A DNA stretch of 64,000 nucleotides. Source: Lampris incognitus (taxonomy: Eukaryota > Chordata > Actinopteri > Lampriformes > Lampridae). Made by a program: the position numbers and the translations under genes. Of the stretch, positions 1 through 31,100 are shown one piece after another. The stretch lies in the NCBI RefSeq assembly GCF_029633865.1, contig NC_079216.1, positions 60,590,545 through 60,654,544 of the forward strand, in the 5' to 3' direction. Position 1 is the stretch's first letter. Every line of letters begins with the position of its first letter. The notes below the pieces were generated by a model that searched no databases, was not told the origin of the DNA, and saw nothing but the letters and a program-made list of their open reading frames with translations.

Positions 1-62
1 GCCCAAGTTAAAATGCATTGTGTTACCATATCAACCAGATGTCCCCTTTTGATTAAGCACAG

Positions 63-16245
<16,183 letters not shown>

Positions 16246-16715
16246 AGACCTTTCCTGGAATAGCGCTACGAGCTTCTTCCAAGATTATTCAAGCTAATGA
16301 AAATCAACGTGGCCTTCTCAAACAAATCCTTCAGCCGGGTTTGACACTCGCCTCAGTCCTCAGGGGTCTTTCTGTTTTTCTGCGGGACAGTTTAACTGGT
16401 CTTTAAAAATCTCATCACTTGTCTTGAAAAGATCTGATCACACTGAAATATGTCTTCTCGGGGATACTAAGTGGGGAAAAAAAGACGTATTATTGCAATG
16501 GCTACTTTGTATGTAACATTAAATCCAATTTAGTAATGGCAACAGTTACTGTGATCGGTGTAAGAAATGCAGAATGTGCCGCTACGCTGCTAATAAGTAA
16601 CCGCCAAAATGTGGCGATTTAGATTCACTTCTGTACTGTGGTTACTTGATATTATGTGGTTGTGTGATAACATGTCACATGTTCTGGTGTGTGAATAAAC
16701 ACTTTTTCACCCACC
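16246..16715 (+). promoter_or_regulatory. hexa: hexa 3' UTR and polyadenylation signal
   Basis: The stretch after the hexa stop contains no repeat I recognise. A canonical AATAAA at 16694-16699, followed by a T-rich run, is the best candidate poly(A) signal and would give a 3' UTR of about 470 bases. Confidence 0.55.
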
Positions 16716-17615
16716 CCTCGATCACCTACTCATTCAAGTGTGCAAACCCCCCCCAGGTTCAACCTTTATGAAAGTGGAATAGCACCAACGTGCACGAGGG
16801 ACGGCTTTCGCCCCGTGTGAAGAGACGCTAGCGACGGCCTTGGATAAGGACTGGCCGTGGAGTTATGATTCGTGGTTGCGGTACGTTTAGCAGCAGTAGT
16901 TGGATAGCTGCACCCACACCTAAACACCCAGCAGATAGCGAGAGCATAACTGGCCGTTACATTTGCCCTTCTTTTTTTAATTTTTATTTTTTTTGCGAGA
17001 CATTTCTGTATTTTATAGATTTAATCATTTTGATTTGCATTTCAACGTTGAGGCTCGCCCACATAGAAGGAGTGGTTGGTCACTTGCATGCTTGGAAATA
17101 AGCTTGTGTCAGTCCCTTGGTCAGCAGTACCGAGGACTTTAAGATTAGTCCCCCTAATGTTTAATTTACTTGTTGAATTGAGCCGCCGTGTCTTTGATAT
17201 GGACTGAGACAATTGATTTTCTCATTGTGTGGATTATAGTGTTGGCAGCAGATGGCAGGGCGGGGCAATCCCCGGCCGGTGGCTGTAGTGCTGACACCTC
17301 AATCCTGTTTCCACTCTTCATCTGACCCGGGGGGGGGACCATAGGGGGCTTCGCAGCCATGCAGCCTTTGTTGCCCGTCCCTCTTAGCTGCAGGAGTCGC
17401 GCTTGGAATAATAAAGGGGACGGGGATCAACAAGACCAGCTCAGTGCAATACAGCCAAATGTCTCTGCCAATAATTAGCATTGTGGGGCAATTATATACA
17501 TTATATACGAATCAGCTAAACCGAGACAGTGTAGGACAGACTTTCTATGGACCACATTCATGAAAGATTCTTACTTTTTTTTGGGGGGGGTCAAGTCAGT
17601 TTTATTTGTATAGCC

Positions 17616-17745
17616 CATCCACCCATCCATTATCCAAGCCACTTATCCCAATTGGGGTCAGGGGGATGCCAGAGCCTATCCCAGCAGTCACTGGGCGGCA
17701 GGCGGGGAGACACCCTGGGCAGACCGCCGGTCCATCACAGGGCCC
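17616..17745 (-). repeat. SINE (family 1) 3' fragment
   Basis: Reverse complement of the tail seen at 31575-31955: GGCGGCAGGCGGGGAGACAC and CCATCCATTATCC are recognisable. Head and core are missing. Confidence 0.75.
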
Positions 17746-18134
17746 TATTTCAGCAGCTCAGATTTATTCTGTATTCCAAAAGTCAATACCTCTCCCGGAT
17801 CTCAGATCTCCTCACTGGATTTGAGGGTTTCGGTTGGTGTTGAGTATTATTTATGTTGTTAGTCAAATATGTTGGTAGTCAGCCCACACTTAATGTGTTG
17901 TGTTACCGTTCTAATAAATTGGAAAACACATTTTGAATCAAATAGCGTTGACTCAATTTGTCAGCTGAGTTATCAAAATATAACGTGATATGAATGTTAG
18001 ACTACCCAGGTGGTACACAGCAAGTCGTATTTTCAGCTATATTATTCAATTTTCAGCAAATTATGTAGAGTATTGCCATGTATCGCAGTATGTTTCGTAT
18101 CGCAATGTGTCGTGATACAACCGTATCGTGACCC

Positions 18135-18480
18135 CGTGTATCATGATAGCCCAATATCACACATTACAAATATGCCTCCAGGGGCTTTACAGCAACACAA
18201 CATCCTGTCCTTAGACCCTCGCATCGGATGAGGAACAACTCCCTAAGAAACCTTTAACAGGGAGAAACATAGTAAGAAACCTCAGGGAGAGCAACAGGGG
18301 AGGGATCTCTCTCCCGAGACGGACAGACGTACAGTGGATGTTGTGTTTACACAACTTACACGATGCAACATTGAGAGAGGATAACAGAATTATAATGCAA
18401 TTCTAAAATATATGAAGAGGAGGATGAGGAGGATGCCAAGCAGTGTCCAGACGCCACCAGAACAGCCCGGACCTGAGCCA
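18135..18480 (-). repeat. LINE 3'-tail-type repeat
   Basis: Reverse complement of the repeat at 7707-7997, with GGGGCTTTACAGCAACACAA and GGGAGGGATCTCTCTCCC-like segments. It is diverged. Confidence 0.5.
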
Positions 18481-20274
18481 CGTGACCTCCATCACCATGT
18501 AAAAAAAAAAAAAAGTGTGGCTTTCTTGGTTGGCTGATGTTGGTGCTTGAACATTTTATATTTGGTCAAATTTCAACTTCGGATATGTCATCATGCCGAA
18601 TGCAACACCGACATAGACTTCCTTTCTGCCATGTCCTTTAAATTCTCACTCAGCGGAAACCACTAAAACCACTCCAGGGATAATTTGGCAGATTTGCCGC
18701 CGGCGCTCTTCTGGCGGTGATTTCTCATCTGAAAACATGTGATCGGTTGCGGCATTATTTCCTGCAACCTGAAGCACCTGCCGCCTCCGCACAAAGAGGC
18801 CACCCACCGCTTAAAAAATTAATCTCACTCTTTGACAATAGCTGACATTCAAGAGATTACATATAAAGCTGCTTAGGCTGTTGCATAGGTTTGTGAACTT
18901 GCATTCAAGGGCATCCGCTCAAGGGTAGGCCGAAAATACATCTCCATAAACAAGTCGTGCCAATCGCAACGCTGTGTGCTGGTTATATGAGATGGTCCCA
19001 ACCTGCTGAATACTGCGAAAGAGGACATGGAGGAAACCTGCAGCCCACATGACTTTGTTTAAAAAAAAAAGGTGCATTTTCCTTAATAGCACATTAATCT
19101 GCCTGGCCTGGGCGTCATGTGTGGGTGCTAATGATGTGACACCGGTCCTGCTCCCCGTAGAGCTGCTGTTATCAAAAACACCCCCCCCCCCCAAAATACA
19201 TTATCTCATCCTGATCATTCTGCTGTGAAAAAGCTGTAGGATTCATCAGACGGTCGAGGCCGTGGAGCTCCGTCACAGTGAAGAAGGGCGTAGAAACCCG
19301 ACGGCTGTCTATCCCCGTCCTGACCCGGCGGCAGCATTCTGCTGATGGCAGCAGCACCGGCCGCACGGACACCCTGGGACAGGCCGGAGTATCCTGACTC
19401 ATAACTCATCTTCGCCATGACGTCAAATCCTGGCTAATTCCCGTTCAGTTCTGCGTCACTCGCTCCCTCGCACGCTGAGATTTGCCACGGGATAGATACT
19501 CAGTATTCATTTGCATCACTCGAGCCCTCAAAAGGAGCCGCGACACGAGCCCGGGACACGCGGTGGGTTCACGAAGGCCCTGATGGCCGGTCCAGCTTAG
19601 ACTCCGGCGTGGTGTTCAGTTCCCCCCCCCCCCCCTGATGTGCAGGCGAACTAATCCGTGGCATTCCTGTTACCAAGACGTATGGTGAATGATGTGATCC
19701 TGCAGGGTGGAGAGTCTCACATGCGATGCTCAGCAGTCAGGCTGCACGTAAAAACCATTTACGTTTGCATTCACGGGGGTTTCAGGAATTTTGAGCCTGA
19801 TTTCCAATGACGGTGCTCAGTAACAGATGCACTGAAACACCTGTGAGATGAAAGGATGGCAAGACGTCTTGTGGATTTAGATTAAATCACCGGGGGCGGT
19901 TTATAAAGTAGACTAGAAGAACCCCGCTACAATGTAGCGGCTTGGTTCTCCACCCGTCTAAATCTCCCCCCTCTTCATCCTGCCAGCTAACCGCCTCCCC
20001 CCTGCCCCTAAACCCCCCCCCCACTCCAACTCCCTCCCCCCCAAATGCTCAGAATCATCTGAAATGCCGAGAAAAGTGGTGCCATTTTTAGAAAATGCAT
20101 ATTTTGCATAATTATGCATAATTATATTTTAATGTTCTGCTATTTTTCTGGTCCTTTCTGGAACAATACCTACCACCTTCGCAAAAAACTTGGATCATAA
20201 GTGCATTTTTGCAAAAATGCATATATTTTGCATAATGCCAAAACATTTCCAAGTTTCTAAAAAATTTTTATATA

Positions 20275-21892
20275 CACTACCGTTCAAAAGTTTGGGATCA
20301 CATTGAAATGTCCCTATTTTTGAAGGAAAAGCACTGTACTTTTCAATGAAGATAACTTTAAACTAGTCTTAACTTTAAAGAAATACACTCTATACATTGC
20401 TAATGTGGTAAATGACTATTCTAGCTGCAAATGTCTGGTTTTCGGTGCAATATCTACATAGGTGTATAGAGGCCCATTTCAAGCAACTATCACTCCAGTG
20501 TTCTAATGGTACAATGTGTTTGCTCATTGGCTCAGAAGGCTAATTGATGATTAGAAAACCCTTGTGCAATCATGTTCACACATCTGAAAACAGTTTAGCT
20601 CGTTACAGAAGCTACAAAACTGACCTTCCTTTGAGCAGATTGAGTTTCTGGAGCATCACATTTGTGGGGTCAATTAAACGCTCAAAATGGCCAGAAAAAG
20701 AGAACTTTCATCTGAAACTCGACAGTCTATTCTTGTTCTTAGAAATGAAGGCTATTCCATGTGAGAAATTGCTAAGAAATTGAAGATTTCCTACACCGGT
20801 GTGTACTACTCCCTTCAGAGGACAGCACAAACAGGCTCTAACCAGAGTAGAAAAAGAAGTGGGAGGCCGCGTTGCACAACTGAGCAAGAAGATAAGTACA
20901 TTAGAGTCTCTAGTTTGAGAAACAGACGCCTCACAGGTCCCCAACTGGCATCTTCATTAAATAGTACCCGCAAAACACCAGTGTCAACATCTACAGTGAA
21001 GAGGTGGCTGCGGGATTCTGGGCTTCAGGGCAGAGTGGCAAAGAAAAAGCCATATCTGAGACTGACCAATAAAAGAAAAAGATGAAGATGGGCAAAAGAA
21101 CACAGACATTGGACAGAGGAAGACTGGAAAAAAGTGTTGTGGACGGATGAATCCAAGTTTGAGGTGTTTGGATCACAAAGAAGAACGTTTGTGAGACGCA
21201 GAACAAATGAAAAGATGCTGGAAGAATGCCTGACGCCATCTGTTAAGCATGGTGGAGGTAATGTGATGGTCTGGGGTTGCTTTGGTGCTGGTAAGGTGGG
21301 AGATTTGTACAGGGTAAAAGGGATTCTGAATAAGGAAGGCTATCACTCCATTTTGCAACGCCATGCCATACCCAGTGGACAGCGCTTGATTGGAGCCAAT
21401 TTCATCCTACAACAGGACAATGACCCTAAACACACCTCCAAATTGTGCAAGAACTATTTAGAGCAGAAGCAGGCAGCTGGTATTCTATCGGTAATGGAGT
21501 GGCCAGCGCAGTCACCAGATCTGAACCCCATTGAGCTGTTGTGGGAGCAGCTTGACCGTATGGTACGCAAGAAGTGCCCATCCAACCAATCCAACTTGTG
21601 GGAGCTGCTTCTGGAAGCGTGGGGTGCAATTTCTCCAGATTACCTCAACAAATTAACAGCTAGAATGCCAAAGGTCTGCAATGCTGTAATTGCTGCAAAT
21701 GGAGGATTCTTTGACGAAAGCAAAGTTTGATGTAAAAAAAATCTTATTTCAAATACAAATCATTATTTCTAACCTTGTCAATGTCTTGACTCTATTTTCT
21801 ATTCATTTCACAACATATGGTGGTGAATAAGTGTGACTTTTCATGGAAAACACAAAATTGTTTGGGTGATCCCAAACTTTTGAACGGTAGTG
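20275..21892 (+). mobile_element. Tc1-like transposon copy A (1618 bp)
   Basis: Inverted ends CACTACCGTTCAAAAGTTTG are flanked by TA (20273-20274 and 21893-21894). It matches copy B (38562-40179) in length and differs by about a dozen bases. The DD34E transposase frame runs 20687-21730: [15 protein letters not shown] at the N-terminus, a helix-turn-helix region, [23 protein letters not shown] and [11 protein letters not shown]. Two TGA stops (near 20760 and 21082) break it; copy B has sense codons at both places. Confidence 0.93.
20687..21730 (+). pseudogene. Tc1-like transposase, two nonsense codons (copy A)
   Basis: DD34E integrase-type transposase that would excise and reinsert the element at TA sites. 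The N-terminal paired-like DNA-binding region spans roughly residues 1-110, and the catalytic Asp, Asp, Glu lie in LWTDES, DNDPKH and NPIELL. The first stop replaces an Arg codon (CGA to TGA) after NEGYSM, and the second a Leu codon after NKRKR. The remaining 198-codon C-terminal half (21134-21730) is open but lacks the DNA-binding domain. Confidence 0.88.
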
Positions 21893-22377
21893 TAGGTGAA
21901 AAAATCTAAGATGCTCATCAGAATCATCTGAAATGCTGAGAAAAGTGTTTTTTTAGCCATTTTTAGAAAAATGCATATTTTGCATATTTGTGCATGATTA
22001 TGCATAATTTTAATGTTCTGCTATTTTTTTGTAGGTGCCCCTGATCCTCCCCAATAACCTCCAAAAAGAATCAAGGCCCCAAGCGCTTTAGTTTGGCCCT
22101 TTATAGACTCTCACACAGACACACACCAGACACACATTGTGACAATACAGGAGTAGATAAACCAGTGACACCAGTGGGTTACTCAGCTGTTCAGGAGGTA
22201 TAGTGTATTGCTGATGGGAGAGTCAGCCAACCTGTGGTCGTACAAAACAGTACGCTGGCAGTCAATCCAAAACACAAGTCAGCTCACCGGTGTTGAACAC
22301 CAATTACTGGCACTGCATTCTTTGCAAGTACCACTTGATTTGAACGATTCACACATGTTTGTGTTTGTTATGCAGTT

Positions 22378-22497
22378 TGCCCCGTGACGGCCTGGCGGCC
22401 TGTCCAGGGTGTCTCCCCGCCTGGCGCCCGGTGACCCCTGGGATAGGCTCCAGCATCCCCGCGACCCTGAGAGCAGGATAAGCGGTTCGGATAATGC
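22378..22497 (+). repeat. SINE (family 1) 3' fragment
   Basis: Contains GTGACGGCCTGGCGGCCTGT and GAGAGCAGGATAAGCGGTTC, the GGATGG-type tail portion of the SINE at 31575. No head is present. Confidence 0.75.
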
Positions 22498-22676
22498 AGC
22501 TCGGGGCGGTGCCGTGGGTCTCTCTAAAAGTTAGGGATGAGATTAACCGAGATCCCACTTTGGGATTTTTGCAAGCTGCAATAACGCCGCTGAAAACCAG
22601 TGAGAGCTTGATCATGAATTTAGGTTTTACGACTGAAACAAGCTTTTCAGTCATGGCATCATTTGTTGGTTAGTTT

Positions 22677-22979
22677 GGCGGCACAGTGGCGCGGTGGTTA
22701 GCGCTGTCGCCTCACAGCAAGAAGGTCCTGGGTTCGAACCCCGGGGTTGTCCAACCTTCGGGGGGGTCACCCCAGGTCGTCCTCTGTGTGGAGTTTGCAC
22801 GTTCTCCCCGTGTCTGCGGCGGGTTTTCCCCGGGTGCTCCGGTTTCCCCCACCATCAGAAAGACAATGCATGTTAGGGTTAATCCTCCTGTCTGGGCCTC
22901 TGACCGAGGCAGTGGAAAGAAGAACTGGAGTTGGTCCCCGGGTGTAATGTCTCCACGGGGATGAATAAAATATCTAAAA
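22677..22979 (+). mobile_element. tRNA-derived SINE (DANA/V-SINE-like, family 1)
   Basis: The head has A box TGGCGCGGTGGTTAGCG and B box GGTTCGAACCCC; the core has TGTGTGGAGTTTGCACGTTC and GTGCTCCGGTTTCC. It ends in an AT-rich tail with GAATAAAATATCT. The same head and core recur at 28492, 31575, 37436, 41248 and 52735. Confidence 0.8.
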
Positions 22980-23074
22980 ATGAAAAAACTAAAAATTAAA
23001 ATGCATGTTCCTTTATTACCTGAAGACCATTTTGGGTCCTGTAACAGTTCAATTCCTCCTCGTCTCGGGCCATG

Positions 23075-23290
23075 TCAAGTCAAATTAAGTCCATTGTATT
23101 TGTACAGCCCAATATCACAAATTACAAATGTGCCTCAAGGGGCTTTACAGCAACACAACATGCCGTCCTGAGACCCTCGCATCGGATAAGGAACAACTCC
23201 CCTAAATAAAACCCAACTCTTAACAGGGAGAAGAAACAGGAGGAAAGCTCAGGGAGAGCAGCAGAGGAGGGATCTCGCCCCCTCCAGACG
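23075..23290 (-). repeat. LINE 3'-tail-type repeat
   Basis: Begins with TCAAGTCAAATTAAGTCCAT and continues into GGGGCTTTACAGCAACACAA, the reverse complement of the repeat at 7707-7997. Confidence 0.55.
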
Positions 23291-23959
23291 TCCTGCATAG
23301 AAGTTCTCTCATTTCTGGAACGGATGGAAAACAGTTTTTCGACACTGCAGATACAAACGATTACAGTATGACGGCCAAAAAGTGAGTCTGGCTTTTGTGC
23401 TTTGAGACCGGATTGTTTAACTTTATCCGCAAACTACAACAAAAAAAGAGAGGCACATTGAGTTTTCTGATAAAAGTTTAGAAGACGCCCTCTCGTTTCA
23501 TCGAAACCCCCCACAACATGAGGATAAACTCCATTTTAGCAGCACCCCCGGAGCTTCTCCAAAACAGGGAGTTGGGAGTCAGGTGCCCCTGGCAGCCATG
23601 CAGGCTGCAGGGTCTCTAATCCCTTTACACACTCGTCCCTGTCGACACAGAGCCCCCTGTTTTCGACACAGGCCTCCGTTGAAATCGAGAATGACTTCAT
23701 ACGAATAGTAGATGCGAAAGCCTGGACCGTCGCCTCCTAGTCTGAAGTCTAACTTTTGAGACGAGAGGAAAAAGGTGCCACTGGTGCAGCGGCAGGGTAA
23801 ACCCCCGTTGTCCGGTCGGAGCTCGTTACTTTTGGTGGCGGCCTCGGTGATAATTGCGGCCTGGGAGCTTTGTAGGTGGAAATGGGAGCAGGGTTTTGCC
23901 GGCTCCGGATTTTCCCGGTGACCCTGCCCCACGCAAAGCCCCGAGATAAAACCCACAAA

Positions 23960-24135
23960 GCGAAGAAAAGGTAAATCACTGGCCTCTTTGCTCTAATTAG
24001 CAGTAAATTGGGCATGGGTCGCTAATTAGGCGGACCGCGGATCCAGAAAGCAGCCACCATATGGCAGAAGAATAGACTTAAGAGTCAACCCGTTGCTGCT
24101 CTTTCAATCTCAGCAGCGCTAATTGTTTTTCTTCT
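23960..24135. promoter_or_regulatory. Homeodomain-type motif cluster upstream of nr2e3
   Basis: Two exact CTAATTAG palindromes (23993-24000 and 24022-24029) and a GCTAATTG (near 24117) lie about 1 kb upstream of the nr2e3 start. CTAATTAG is a preferred site of retinal paired-type and LIM homeodomain factors. Spacing and context are suggestive only. Confidence 0.3.
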
Positions 24136-25117
24136 CATCACCCCCTTCCATGATCCCTCTCAGCGAGAGAGACCACGTTTCATGGTGGTTTAAGCTACTT
24201 TGTTGATTTGGGGTTGGCCGTGTCCCCCCTCGGACCACATGGTACGGCAAGGACATGGCCGCACAGGGTCATTGCGGGAGGCCTGAGATGCGGCAGAAGT
24301 TAACACCACCGTCAGGCTTTTGTATGGCGATCATCTAACTATCTGAAGGTACTTATATACGGCTGTGTTTTCCCCCAGATAATCATGATCAATCCAGATG
24401 AATAAACGGATAAGTAGAACAATACGACGCCCTCTTCATGCCCAGACATGTGCCTCTAAGCCTGCTCTGTGTCACAGTAATTCATGTGGACAGAAGGGTG
24501 GATGAAGGTAGGAAACTTTCCGCGCTCCCAGAAAGCCGTTACCGACAGGCCAGGGGGGGGGGGGAACAGCGAGGCAGGTTTCAGGTGGACGGGTCCGGCA
24601 GGACGATATCGGCTCATAATTCGCGAAGAGCAAACATCACGACGTCACCGGACAACGACGAGAAAGGTGGACCGCCTCTCGTCCCGTCCAGCGCCGACAC
24701 TTGTTGAGCGGGGCTCTCCCTCTGAGCGGCGTGACTGATTGATTCACCCTTATGGACAGTAAAGATTAAGGGGATGACAAATCAGCATTTGCTTACACAG
24801 CGCCTGGGGCTAATCTTCTTGTCTTCCTCCAGGAGCCCCCAGACGAGATGGGCTCACACACTCGGTCTAGTCGAGGGGAAGAAGGACGAGGCGGCAGACT
24901 GCTTCTCCCGCTCCGTAACGCCGGAGTCCCACCGGCCCGGACCCCCCAAATCAGCGAGCTTCTCTCCGAGCACCTCTGCGCGGGTTGCATCGGGCCGCTT
25001 ACTCCGAGCTGATGGTCTGCTTCCCTTTGCTCTGAAGGGGGTCAAGACTTGTAATAGACATCCGAGAGCTCCTTGTTTCGAGAAGAGGCCGTCGTTCAAA
25101 ACAGGATACTCCCTATA

Positions 25118-27472
<2,355 letters not shown>

Positions 27473-27781
27473 GAAAGCATCCAGAAAAGCAAAACAAAGC
27501 GTTCTCTCATGCCATGCAAGTTTATGTGGCTGAAACACTGAACATTCACAAATGCAAACTAATGAAAGCCACCGCCCCTTGGCTTTAGTTACACGTGAAG
27601 AAAATCAATGCAACGTTTCAATTATAAGCACATTTTTTTTTCTAAATGTTAGAATTTTGCCAGCAAACGCTGCTACAACTAAATTGGATATATATTTTGC
27701 TTGGAGGCGAAGCGGCATATTGTTTAAAATGTTTAAAGGTTAACGTGTATTTTTGACCACTGAGTTTATCTGCACTGAATC

Positions 27782-27787
27782 AATAAA
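27782..27787 (+). terminator. nr2e3: nr2e3 polyadenylation signal
   Basis: AATAAA about 310 bases after the nr2e3 stop, followed by a TG-rich stretch. The stoml1 start codon lies only about 350 bases further on, so the stoml1 promoter must be compact. Confidence 0.7.
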
Positions 27788-27829
27788 TATCTGCTTGTCT
27801 GACGTCTTACTTTTGAGTGTTAATTGTCC

Positions 27830-28139
27830 AGCGTCTTTATTTTTAGAAGGCGTGCTCCCGTTTTTAACGATCGCAGCCGCATGCAGTTACACAGGAATTA
27901 CGCTGGGTGGCAATAGTGCTCATCTGCCCACCGCCAGCGCAAGCGCTGAGAGCGAAGAAGAGAAAGCGGAAGTAGCGTTAGTAAACAGCTGGCTGTGCCG
28001 AGGTGTTTTGACGCGCAGCCGTCGCGCTTTTACTTCACCTTTGGCTTCCCGGCCTTCGCTGAAAACCTGTGAGAATATCGGGAAGAGGCACTAAAACCAT
28101 GACGCCGCCGTTTGGAAACAGATCCGATTTCACATAACG
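27830..28139 (+). promoter_or_regulatory. Compact nr2e3-stoml1 intergenic region (probable stoml1 promoter/5' UTR)
   Basis: About 300 bases relatively rich in CpG (CGTTAGTAAACAGC, GACGCGCAGCCGTCGCGC and nearby) immediately before the stoml1 ATG. No TATA box stands out. This placement and composition suit a TATA-less housekeeping-type promoter. Confidence 0.4.
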
Positions 28140-31100
28140 ATGTTCGGGAAGTCGTCCAGCCACGAGTATCAGCCCCTTCAACAAAGTGGCTCAGTCGGGC
28201 AGTTTGTGGGTACAGAGAGTTTTGCACATCCCCAGTACCACAAAGGGCACTCGTTTGACTACATTCCTAAAGTCTGTGAGAACGACTTCACCGGTAGGTC
28301 GTGTTAAACTCAGTGAGGGCTTTATTTCTTGACACCCAGAGTTATAGCAGAGCTCGGTTCCCTGGACAGGATTCACCCAGTTAGGCGAGACTTAATGGTC
28401 AAACCAGCCCAGAAGCATCATGCTTCTATGACGTTCATCTCTAGACTCATCTAGATTAATTTTGGAGGAGTAACATTTTAAATGTATTATTGGGCAGCAC
28501 AGTGGTTAGCACGGTTGCCTCGCAGCAAGAATGTCGTGGGTTCGAACCCCCAGGCCGTCCCAGGTCCTTTCTGTGTGGAGTTTACATGTTCTCCCCGTGT
28601 CTGCGTGGGTTTCCCCCCCACCATCAAAAAGACACGCATGCTAGGGTTACTACTCCTGCCCGTGCCCCTGAGCAAGGCAACGGGAAAAAGAACTGGAGTT
28701 GGTCCCCTGGGCGCTGCAGCTGCCCACTGCTCCTATACGATAGGATGGGTTAAATGCAGAAGACACATTTCAGTCTAGCCTGTACAATGAGAAAATGACA
28801 ACATAAAGTGGCTTTCTTTCTTTCTCTTTGTTCACCATGAACCATGGATTTAATAACAGTAATGTTAAGATGTCAGAAAGTTAACTAGGCTACTATATTA
28901 ACATACCTTAAAAGGTTTATTCGTCACATACTTCATGTACAAGTACAATGAGCGGTGAAATGCTTCTCTTTTTTTTGGGCAAACTCCAAAATTGTGCAAC
29001 AAGAAGTGGACAACACCAGTACGTGCAAAATCTGTATGGAGGAAAGGGGATAGTCTGACAAAGTGTCAGTGCTTGCCAGTGCTTACATTTCGTAGTATAC
29101 GTTATTTATATTATTGTTGTTATTTGGTGTTAAGTACTTCATGGTCTGGGGAAAGGAACTCTTTAGTCTCTCTCTGTGTTGGCCTTGTGACTGCAGACGA
29201 CCGCAGCAGCTGAAACAGTCTGCTGTTTGGATGATGGGGATCCATCGTTTTAGCCCTAGTTTAGCGCCACCTGGTGTATAAATCCTGTAGGGGGTGAGTG
29301 TTGTCCCTGTGGTACGCTCAGCCGACTGTACCACTCTCTGCAGGGCATTTTGGTCTTGAGAGGTTCAGTTTCCATACCAGGTGGTGAGGCACCCTGCCAG
29401 GATGGTGTCAATGGCACCAGAGTAAAAGCTTTTCTGGATCCATGGGGAAACACTGAACTTCTTCAGTGTCTTCGGTACCTACATTTTTTATTTTTTTTTG
29501 GGATGATGCATAACTGTATTGCTAATCTTTGCACTTTCATGTAGATTCCTCTCAAGGATGGCCGTCTTGGATCTGCAACATAATTGTCATCTTCCTGGTC
29601 TACATCTGCACCTTCATAACCTTTCCCATATCAGGATGGTTTGTGCTCAAAGTAAGCCGGCATGACTCTCTTTTTCAATCCCACACAGTCTTCACTGACC
29701 TATTAGACTAGCCATCACAAACTCTGACTGATCTTTTCTCTAGGTGGTTCCTAACTACCAGAGGATAGTTGTGTTTCGTCTGGGCCGAGTATGTCCACCC
29801 AAGGGCCCGGGGGTGGTCCTCGTGCTGCCACTGATAGACCAGTGGCAGAGAGTAGACCTACGCACCCGCGCTTTCAACATCCCTCCCTGTCAGGTACACC
29901 AGTATTCATACAAGTCAACCTTCTTACCACTATAACCTGTTGTTAAGGCAAAAAGTCCTGTATAGTGTTCAAACAGTAAAAACATCAGATAATGGAATAG
30001 GTCAGGAGAAAGAAAAGTCTGTCATTGTTGGGAGAAAAGCACATTTAGTGCTCGGCGTGCAAAGCTTTTCTGACCCAAACTGAACTTGTGTTGTCCTGTC
30101 TTTACATTAGTGACAGCTACCACAGATAAGAAACTTGATCCAATTTATGATGGAAATTGTGTCCCTTAGATATATGTTTGAAAAGTCTTTCAATATTAAC
30201 TCAGGAAATTAACCCATCACTAGATCTATTCTAATGTTCAGAGCATATTAAAGAAGTGAGTGTGCTATTTTACTTTGTCCTTAAAGGTAGAACGAGTAGG
30301 ATTTGTCGGTTGCGGTTTGTAAACACAACATTCAAATTTGGCCCCTCCTCCCTGGCTCGACATCACCAGAAGTGCGTGCCCCCTGACCGCAGTTGCTAGA
30401 ACACATCCCAGCATGCAGGCCAACACCGTGTCGCTCTTCGTTCCCATCCTTTCCTTCGGTGCTTGCCAGCGGGTGAAAGCCAACCCCAGACTCACTCTCG
30501 TTTTGGAACGAGTTTTGTCCGCTTGGCGTTTCGCCTTGCTGTATTTGCGTCTTTTCGGCGCCGTGGCCACCATTGTCGTAGCTTCCTCTTGGATGCATGA
30601 TTACAATCTTGGCCTGGCACCTGGTTGCTACGTTTTTACAGAGTCCTGCTACCCAAAGGTCAACTTCCAGACACATCCCGTACACAGCAAAATAAGAAAA
30701 TACACACAGAGGACGGGGTCTCTGTAGCTACAGACACCATCACACACGTCTTGTGGGTCATCAGTGATGATTGAGGGGGATTATTTTTGTATGAGTCTAT
30801 ACATTCAATTTTTAGGAAAATCTTACTCACTCTACCTTTAAGGTGGCAGTCTTGATGCACAGTCCATTTTAAACTCACAGGAAGTACCTTATGGGAGTAG
30901 GCACAGTAGCACATCGAATCACACATTGTTTCAGCTAACTTAAGATTTTCAGATTCACATTATTGTGGGTTTATTGAAAAAAGAAATCACAAATCCCAGC
31001 AAGCGATTATTTAGTTCATCGTTGACCTTAAAATATATGACAGCTCAACACCCTATGCCTGTTTTGAGTATCAAGATCTAACCTGTGAATTGGTAAAAAA

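Larger units (their letters stand above)
16716..20274. other. Intergenic region between hexa and nr2e3, left part
   Basis: No coding exon seen. It contains a LINE-tail scrap (17580-17612), a SINE 3' fragment (17616-17745), a GTATCG-rich remnant (about 18085-18150), a LINE-tail repeat (18135-18480) and several homopolymer runs. The rest is unremarkable. Confidence 0.5.

Noticed and set aside
22684-22745. tRNA-like A and B boxes at this and other SINE heads (28492, 31575, 37436, 41248, 44026, 52735)
   Set aside because: They are followed by shared SINE cores and tails and lack a complete tRNA cloverleaf, so they are not tRNA genes.
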